From CAG-791 sp963658695 (GTDB lineage: Bacteria > Bacillota > Clostridia > Lachnospirales > Lachnospiraceae): 19,390 bases of DNA. Where the stretch lies: positions 1 through 19,390 of the forward strand of contig CAVKRN010000046.1 in the NCBI GenBank assembly GCA_963658695.1. Direction: 5' to 3'. Under the pieces are notes generated by a model that worked only from the letters and a program-made list of their open reading frames with translations, did not search any database and was not told the origin of the DNA. Both the position numbers and the translations under genes were made by a program. Positions within the stretch are counted from its first letter, which is position 1. Each line of letters begins with the position of its first letter. Below, in pieces: positions 14,452-19,390 of the stretch.

Positions 14452-15465
14452 TCAATGCTCTTCGACCGTCTTCAAAAGCGCGCGAATCTGATCGACGCTG
14501 AGCCACTCCTTGTTGCTGCCGGAGGAGTACACAAAGCCATCCTCCACCTTCGTCCCCTGCGCATCCCGGATCTGACGGTCATTATAGGTGATCTGCGGAT
14601 AAATGATGTAATTATGCGCAAACTCCAATGTATTCGGTGCGTCTTCCGCCGTCACCATCACCTCGTGCAGCTTTTCCCCCGGACGAATTCCAACCTCTAC
14701 GGTTTTGCAGCCGGGCAGAAGCGCTTCTGCCAGATCCTTGACATAGAAGGATGGAATCTTGGAAATAAAGGTCTCACCGCCTTTTGCTTCCTCCAGAGCC
14801 TTAATCACGAGCTCCACACCCTGCTCCAGACTGATCCAGAACCGCGTCATCCGATAATCCGTAATGGGCATCGTCGTCTCGCCCTTGGCAATCAATTCAC
14901 GGAAAAACGGAATCACCGACCCGCGGCTTCCGGCTACGTTTCCATAGCGGACCACCGAGAAGGAAACATCCTTGCTGCCCGCATATGCATTTGCCGCAAT
15001 AAAAAGCTTGTCACTAACCAGCTTTGTTCCTCCGTAGAGGTTAACCGGATTGACTGCCTTATCCGTCGAGAGCGCCACAACCTTCTTCACTCCCTGCGCA
15101 AGGGCAGCGTCAATGATATTCATTGCGCCGTTGACATTGGTCTTAATAGCCTCCGAGGGATTATACTCGCAGGCAGGCACCTGCTTGAGCGCAGCTGCAT
15201 GAATAACATAGTCCACGCCTTCCATGGCGCGTTCCATTCGATCCTTGTCCCGAACGTCGCCGATAAAGAAGCGCATAACATCCGCATGCTCCTTGTAGGG
15301 GGACTCGTTCGACATCAGGAACTGTTTGAACTCATCGCGGGAATAGATGATGAGCTTCTTCGGATGATAGTGCTCCAGAACGTACTTTGTGAAGCAATGT
15401 CCGAAGGAACCGGTTCCTCCCGTGATCAGAATGGTCTTGTTATCCAGCAAATGTGTATCTGACAT
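14452..15465 (-). CDS. pseB: UDP-N-acetylglucosamine 4,6-dehydratase (inverting)
   Basis: 337-residue short-chain dehydrogenase/reductase-like enzyme, FlaA1/PseB type. It removes water from UDP-GlcNAc and inverts C5 to give the 4-keto-L-arabino sugar. Visible: Rossmann motif ITGGTGSFG (14-22), GDVRDKDRM (69-77), HAAALKQVPACEYNP (89-103), catalytic Thr-Asp-Lys (134-136) and Tyr144 with Lys148 in NLYGGTK, then VRYGNVAGSRGSVIPFF and the C-terminal NKEWLSVDQIR typical of PseB. Together with pseC this makes the first two steps of pseudaminic acid synthesis, a sugar used on flagellins and surface polysaccharides. A GGAAAGGAAA stretch lies rather far (about 14 bases) from the ATG. The leader holds a GC-rich hairpin. 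No terminator separates it from the dtxR-like gene. Confidence 0.93.
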   Translation of the reverse strand: MSDTHLLDNKTILITGGTGSFGHCFTKYVLEHYHPKKLIIYSRDEFKQFLMSNESPYKEHADVMRFFIGDVRDKDRMERAMEGVDYVIHAAALKQVPACEYNPSEAIKTNVNGAMNIIDAALAQGVKKVVALSTDKAVNPVNLYGGTKLVSDKLFIAANAYAGSKDVSFSVVRYGNVAGSRGSVIPFFRELIAKGETTMPITDYRMTRFWISLEQGVELVIKALEEAKGGETFISKIPSFYVKDLAEALLPGCKTVEVGIRPGEKLHEVMVTAEDAPNTLEFAHNYIIYPQITYNDRQIRDAQGTKVEDGFVYSSGSNKEWLSVDQIRALLKTVEEH

Positions 15466-15490
15466 AAAGCGATCTGTTTCCTTTCCTTCC

Positions 15491-15519
15491 GACGGCCGCC
15501 CGCGTAGCGCACAGCCGTC
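15491..15519 (-). other. Leader hairpin upstream of pseB
   Basis: GACGGC (15491-15496) pairs with GCCGTC (15514-15519); an inner GCG/CGC pair tightens it. It lies in the 85-bp gap between the metal repressor and pseB. Purines, not a U-run, follow on the minus strand, so it is not a classical terminator. It could mark an RNA processing site. Confidence 0.35.
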
Positions 15520-15550
15520 CGTCTGTCTTCGTTCCGAATGACGCCTTCCT

Positions 15551-15943
15551 TTATTCAGCAGGTGGCTCCGGTTGTTTCATATGTTCCTCATAATAGGCAT
15601 TTAGCTTATAAAAGGTATCATCATCAATAACATGCTCGATCCGGCATGCCTCTCCGGCCGCCTTCTCCTCGTCCACCCCAATTGCAATCAGCGTTTTGCG
15701 GAGCAGCTTATGGCGGGAATAGATACGCTCTGCGATGGCTCTCCCCTCCGGGAGAAATGTAATATACCCATTGCCGTCCATCTCAATGTATCCATTCTCT
15801 CGCAGCTTTTTCATTGCGATACTGACACTGGGTTTGGAATATCCCATTTCATTCACAATATCAATGCTGCGGACATACGGATTCCGTTCACCCAAAATCA
15901 GTATGGTCTCCAGATAATCCTCTGCCGATTCATGAATTACCAT
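15551..15943 (-). CDS. DtxR/MntR-family metal-dependent transcriptional repressor
   Basis: 130-residue iron- or manganese-sensing repressor: an N-terminal winged helix (SIDIVNEMGYSKPSVSIAMK, 26-45) and a metal-binding dimer domain, with no SH3-like third domain. Candidate ligands are Asp9, Glu12, His78, Cys100, Glu103 and His104. Asp9/Glu12 resemble MntR, while CRIEH (100-104) carries the cysteine of DtxR/IdeR rather than the glutamate of Bacillus MntR, so the metal is uncertain. AGAGGTGAGCG before the ATG is a good ribosome binding site. It lies 33 bp after glgB and 85 bp before pseB with no metal transporter nearby; its targets are probably elsewhere, and co-transcription with glgB is likely. 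Confidence 0.9.
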   Translation of the reverse strand: MVIHESAEDYLETILILGERNPYVRSIDIVNEMGYSKPSVSIAMKKLRENGYIEMDGNGYITFLPEGRAIAERIYSRHKLLRKTLIAIGVDEEKAAGEACRIEHVIDDDTFYKLNAYYEEHMKQPEPPAE

Positions 15944-15976
15944 CGCTCACCTCTGTTTTCATGTCAGAGCAACTGC

Positions 15977-18013
15977 TTAGAACTCCAGGATCAGTCCGCC
16001 GTAAGCGGGCATATCAAAGGTAATGTACTGCGGCTTATAATCGCAGTCCCCCGGCTTTGCGGTCAATGTCTTCGGAACACTGCTTCCCATGCCGCCGAAC
16101 TCCGGATCAGTACTGTTCAGAATCACCTTGTATGTTCCCTTTTCCGGAACGCCGAGGCGATACTCCTTGTACTCTACCGGGGTCATGTTCAAAATGAACA
16201 GCACCCGCTTTTTGTCCGATCCGCACTTACGGAAGAAGCTGTAAATACTGCGGTCCTTATCGTCCGCATTGATCCATTCAAAGCCGTCCCAGCCGTCATC
16301 AATTTCATGCATGCACGGGTACTTGCGGTAAATCTGCAGGAGCTTTCCGTAGTACTTCTGCAATCCGGCATTCAAGTCATTCTGCAAAAGGAACCAGTCA
16401 AGCTCTCTCGCCTCACTCCACTCCCTTTCCTGACCGAATTCCTGCCCCATAAAGAGGAGTTTCTTGCCCGAGTGCCCCATCATAAAGGTGTAGCCCAGGC
16501 GAAGGTTCGCATACTTGTCCACCTGATATCCCGGCATTTTGCCGAGCATCGAGCACTTCAGATGAACAACCTCATCGTGTGACAGAGGCAGGATATACTT
16601 CTCCGAGCTGTTGTAGCTCATGGCAAAGGTCATGCTGTAATGCGAGCCGCTGCGCATAATGGGATCCAGCTTCATATACTCACAGAAATCATGCATCCAG
16701 CCCATATTCCACTTGAAGGTGAAGCCAAGGCCCTCTGTACCGATATCGCTGGTAACATTCGGCCAGGCCGTGGATTCCTCCGCAACCGTAATAAATCCGG
16801 GATAAGATCCGCGAACCACCGAATTCAAATGCTGGAAAAATACAATCGCATCCAGATTCTTATTGCCGCCATACTGGTTTGGAACCCACTCTCCGGCCTT
16901 CTTGCCATAGTCAAGGTACAGCATAGAGGCCACCGCATCCACGCGAATTCCGTCAATGTGGAACTCTCGAATCCAGTAAAGGACATTCGCAATCAGGAAA
17001 TTCTTCACCTCCGGCTTTGCCAGATTAAAGATCTTCGTTCCCCATTCCGGGTGCTCTCCCTTGCGCGGATCCGGATCTTCATAAATACAGCGTCCGTCAA
17101 AGCAGGCAAGTCCGTGCTCATCCGGGCAGAAGTGTGCCGGAACCCAATCCAAAATAACCCCGATTCCATGCCGATGCAACGTATCTACCAGGTACATGAA
17201 ATCCTTCGGCGTTCCATAGCGTGCCGTCGGAGCATAGTAGCCTGTCACCTGATATCCCCAGGATCCATCAAAGGGATGCTCCAGAATTCCCATCAGTTCT
17301 ACATGTGTGAACGGCATCTCCTTCAGGTAATCCACCAGACGATCTGCGAACTCCCGATAATTATAGAAGCCGTCACCGCCATCCGGATGTTTCATCCAGG
17401 AGCCGATATGGCACTCATAAATCGAAACCGGCGCGTGGAAAATATTTTGGCCCTCGCGTTCCATCAGCCACTTTCCGTCGCTCCACTGGAATCCGGAAAG
17501 ATTTGTAGTTTTGGATGCGGTCCCCGGGCGAAGCTCCGCCGCATTAGCATAAGGATCTGCTTTGTAGAGCTTCTTCCCCTCTGTTGTGTGGATCAGGTAC
17601 TTGTACAGCTCATTCTCCCCGACCCCCGGAACAAATCTGGCCCAAATGCCAACTTCGCCCACCTTTTCCAGAGGATATTGTTCCTCATTCCAGCCATTAA
17701 AGGATCCAATCACATGTACTGCTGCAGCATTTGGTGCCCATACCGCAAAAAACATGCCCTCTACCCCATCCTCCACCGAAGGATGCGCTCCAAGCTTGCG
17801 GTAGATATCGTAATGTGTCCCCTCTCCAAAAAGATAACAGTCATCCTTGGAAATAAAGACTCTCTCATCCTTCTTGGCCGGGGCCGCTTTTCTGGTCGAA
17901 GCCGTCTTTTTAACCGGTGTTTTTCTGCCGGCTGCCTTCGTCTCCGGTCCTGCAGACTTCACTGTTGCCTTCTGTGCCGTTTTTGCCTTGCCTGTCCTTT
18001 TCCCTGCTGCCAT
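15977..18013 (-). CDS. glgB: 1,4-alpha-glucan branching enzyme with basic N-terminal tail
   Basis: 678-residue GH13 enzyme that cuts alpha-1,4 glucan chains and re-joins them as alpha-1,6 branches in glycogen. After an N-terminal CBM48-type domain (FAVWAPNAAAVHVIGSFNGW) comes the catalytic barrel: VILDWVPAHF, the nucleophile Asp in DGIRVDAVASMLYLDY, the acid/base Glu in ITVAEESTAWP, and LPLSHDEVVH. The C-terminal all-beta domain ends in YGGLILEF. GGGGAGG lies 9 bases before the ATG at 18013, which is preferred to the ATG 18 bp upstream. Residues 1-48 are an unusual Lys/Ala/Thr-rich tail, with 15 Lys/Arg and one acidic residue, like histone H1 tails. No other glycogen genes are in the window. 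The gene follows the acidic-repeat gene by 85 bp and precedes the metal repressor by 33 bp. Confidence 0.96.
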   Translation of the reverse strand: MAAGKRTGKAKTAQKATVKSAGPETKAAGRKTPVKKTASTRKAAPAKKDERVFISKDDCYLFGEGTHYDIYRKLGAHPSVEDGVEGMFFAVWAPNAAAVHVIGSFNGWNEEQYPLEKVGEVGIWARFVPGVGENELYKYLIHTTEGKKLYKADPYANAAELRPGTASKTTNLSGFQWSDGKWLMEREGQNIFHAPVSIYECHIGSWMKHPDGGDGFYNYREFADRLVDYLKEMPFTHVELMGILEHPFDGSWGYQVTGYYAPTARYGTPKDFMYLVDTLHRHGIGVILDWVPAHFCPDEHGLACFDGRCIYEDPDPRKGEHPEWGTKIFNLAKPEVKNFLIANVLYWIREFHIDGIRVDAVASMLYLDYGKKAGEWVPNQYGGNKNLDAIVFFQHLNSVVRGSYPGFITVAEESTAWPNVTSDIGTEGLGFTFKWNMGWMHDFCEYMKLDPIMRSGSHYSMTFAMSYNSSEKYILPLSHDEVVHLKCSMLGKMPGYQVDKYANLRLGYTFMMGHSGKKLLFMGQEFGQEREWSEARELDWFLLQNDLNAGLQKYYGKLLQIYRKYPCMHEIDDGWDGFEWINADDKDRSIYSFFRKCGSDKKRVLFILNMTPVEYKEYRLGVPEKGTYKVILNSTDPEFGGMGSSVPKTLTAKPGDCDYKPQYITFDMPAYGGLILEF

Positions 18014-18042
18014 TGCGTAGTACCTCCCCAATCACTGATTCC

Positions 18043-18071
18043 ATTGTATCCATGCTCTGCACCGCTGTCTT
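18043..18071 (-). promoter_or_regulatory. Candidate glgB promoter
   Basis: In the gap before glgB the minus strand has AAGACA (18066-18071), a 17-bp spacer and TACAAT (18043-18048). Transcription would start near 18036, giving a short leader. Both boxes are imperfect, so glgB may also be read from upstream. Confidence 0.4.
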
Positions 18072-18098
18072 TCCTACCCCATGGAAAATAACAACAGC

Positions 18099-19390
18099 TT
18101 ACGCATCATGCATAAAATCCTTTTCATGGATGATAATTCGATCATTCTCATCATAGCGCCGTCTGCTCATTACCGCCAGTAGTGTTCGCGGCGACTTTTT
18201 GGACGCATAATCGATGGCCTCATCCACGAGGTCGCGGACCTCCTTCATCGTCACCTGATGCGTCGACGTCTGCATGGCGGAAATACGCTGTGCCAGTGCC
18301 AGCTGTCCGAACTCATCGATGGAATAATCCTGAGACAGTGCATAGTCTCTTGCATATGCCACCAGTGCTTTATCATCCAACGGACGGATATTAATCACCG
18401 ACGTAAAGCTCCCCAGATACTTTTCGTTCTCATGACGGAATTGCTCCATTCTCTTGCTGCCGTCCGTCATCAAAACGATCAGTCCATGCTCTTTGCCTTC
18501 CAGCTCTCTGCTAAGCCGCTCCATGGCCTTTGGTGCAATATCAGCCGCCTTGCTGACAATCAATGCACCGCTCTCAAGCTTCACGAATGTCTTTGCAAAT
18601 CCTTCCGGCTTCAGACGGTTCAGCGCCTCTCCGGTAACTCTCGCCACCTTCCCGGTAAAATTGGAATCGCTGCGGCGCGTAATCTCCAGAATTCCCTTGG
18701 CCACGCGGTCCGCCGTAGCATCATTGCCAATGATCAACACATTGCCCGTAGATGCAGCCAGACTGATCTGATCCAACGCCTCTGTCAGCTGCTCCACATT
18801 TTCCTTTACGCGGCAGAACGGGCCAAAAATCCGTCTCTCTTCTTTGCTAAGTTCCCGTCTCCCCTTTTTCTGGCCAGACTCCTCCGATGTCCCCTCCGGC
18901 TTCCTTGCAGACTGCGCCGTAACCGGTTTGGCAGGCGCTTCCTCATAGGTTTCTTCGGCAGGAGCTTCCTCTGCGGGGACTTCCTCATGATCTTCCGCTA
19001 CCGAAGTTTCATCGTAGGTTTCCTCTGCAGGAGCTTCGTCATATGCCTCTTCCACAGGGGGCTCATCATAGGTCTCCTCTGCAGGAGCTTCATCATATGC
19101 CTCTTCTGCAGGTGTCTCCTCATAGGTCTCCTCTGCAGGAGCTTCATCATATGCCTCTTCTGCAGGTGTCTCCTCATAGGTCTCCTCTGCAGGAGCTTCA
19201 TCATATGCCTCTTCTGCAGGTGTCTCCTCATAGGTCTCCTCTGCAGGAGCTTCATCATATGCCTCTTCTGCAGGTGTCTCCTCATAGGTCTCCTCTGCAG
19301 GAGCTTCATCATATGCCTCTTCTGCAGGTGTCTCCTCATAGGTCTCCTCTGCAGGAGCTTCATCATATGCCTCTTCTGCAGGTGTCTCCT
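18099..19390 (-). CDS. Acidic-repeat protein with degenerate AAA-like domain (5' end outside window)
   Basis: Partial gene: the frame stays open to the right edge, so the start is missing and at least 430 codons are present. The GTG at 19055 is internal to the repeat and is not taken as the start. The N-terminal part is an 18-residue Glu/Pro/Tyr repeat, about 8 copies counting degenerate ones, predicted disordered and highly acidic. After a Lys/Arg-rich linker comes a domain of about 240 residues with AAA-like layout: NVLIIGNDATADRVAKGILE in the Walker A place but lacking GKT/S, GALIVSKAADI in the Walker B place, GLIVLMTDGS like sensor 1, and a helical lid (ISAMQTSTHQVTMKEVRDLV). It is probably unable to hydrolyse ATP. 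I recall similar proteins in Lachnospiraceae without known function. It lies 85 bp before glgB. Confidence 0.75.
   Translation of the reverse strand, partial: ETPAEEAYDEAPAEETYEETPAEEAYDEAPAEETYEETPAEEAYDEAPAEETYEETPAEEAYDEAPAEETYEETPAEEAYDEAPAEETYEETPAEEAYDEAPAEETYDEPPVEEAYDEAPAEETYDETSVAEDHEEVPAEEAPAEETYEEAPAKPVTAQSARKPEGTSEESGQKKGRRELSKEERRIFGPFCRVKENVEQLTEALDQISLAASTGNVLIIGNDATADRVAKGILEITRRSDSNFTGKVARVTGEALNRLKPEGFAKTFVKLESGALIVSKAADIAPKAMERLSRELEGKEHGLIVLMTDGSKRMEQFRHENEKYLGSFTSVINIRPLDDKALVAYARDYALSQDYSIDEFGQLALAQRISAMQTSTHQVTMKEVRDLVDEAIDYASKKSPRTLLAVMSRRRYDENDRIIIHEKDFMHDA
19027..19390 (-). repeat. 54-bp in-frame tandem repeat
   Basis: Five identical 54-bp units (19081-19350, starting at 19081, 19135, 19189, 19243 and 19297) and 40 bases of a sixth reach the window edge. 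A diverged copy lies at 19027-19080, and weaker ones at 18973-19026 and 18931-18972. Each unit encodes EEAYDEAPAEETYEETPA in the gene's frame. Being a multiple of three, copy changes keep the frame. Perfect identity of the outer units points to recent expansion or conversion. Confidence 0.95.

Noticed and set aside
16640..18091. Plus-strand frame of 483 codons opposite glgB
   Set aside because: Antisense to the conserved branching enzyme, with no promoter, ribosome binding site or recognisable protein features.
18998..19366. Open frame overlapping the acidic repeat, encoding a basic 18-residue repeat (MMKLLQRRPMRRHLQKRH)
   Set aside because: It is a by-product of a repeat unit divisible by three: every frame repeats. 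It has no ribosome binding site of its own and ends inside the real gene, whose frame continues into a globular domain.

Overview
The window looks like chromosomal DNA of a Clostridia species, most likely a Lachnospiraceae-type Firmicute of moderate GC. This rests on gene content and layout: a DUF5711-type propeller protein, a 'GGNGS...PKTIDND' phosphofructokinase, formate-tetrahydrofolate ligase, a DtxR/MntR repressor beside glgB, a dnaX-ybaB-recR block, and strong AGGAGG-like ribosome binding sites with some TTG starts. The genus is not determined. I see no phage, insertion sequence or CRISPR array.

Left block (1-7018, all minus strand, read right to left): a TATAAT promoter at 7013-7018 precedes pfkA, dnaX, ybaB/ebfC, recR, galM, a DUF5711 membrane-anchored propeller gene and a short CvpA-like membrane gene. 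Gaps are 4 to about 130 bp, so this is probably one operon joining sugar metabolism (pfkA, galM) with replication and recombination (dnaX, ybaB, recR). Left of it, at 87-115, a strong extended -10 promoter points out of the window and may feed a stable-RNA operon.

Middle (7100-10310): a plus-strand tRNA-Ser(CGA) with its own promoter ends at a long hairpin shared with a convergent minus-strand marR-MATE efflux pair. The marR promoter carries a 12-bp palindrome at its predicted start site, which suggests autorepression. Divergent from it is a lone TetR-family regulator ending in a second shared terminator. The marR-tetR gap holds an unexplained cluster of small hairpins.

Right block (10352-19390, all minus strand, read right to left): a partial gene for a protein with a long acidic 54-bp tandem repeat and an AAA-like domain with a degenerate P-loop, then glgB (glycogen branching enzyme with a histone-like basic tail), a DtxR/MntR metal repressor, pseB and pseC (first two steps toward pseudaminic acid), a GT2 glycosyltransferase and fhs. 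Glycogen branching, metal sensing, surface-sugar synthesis and one-carbon metabolism are thus in line, although internal promoters are likely.

Most of the window is housekeeping. The least explained part is the right edge, where a polyacidic repeat protein with an apparently inactive ATPase fold lies directly upstream of a GlgB with a polybasic tail. All calls come from reading the sequence; no database search was possible.
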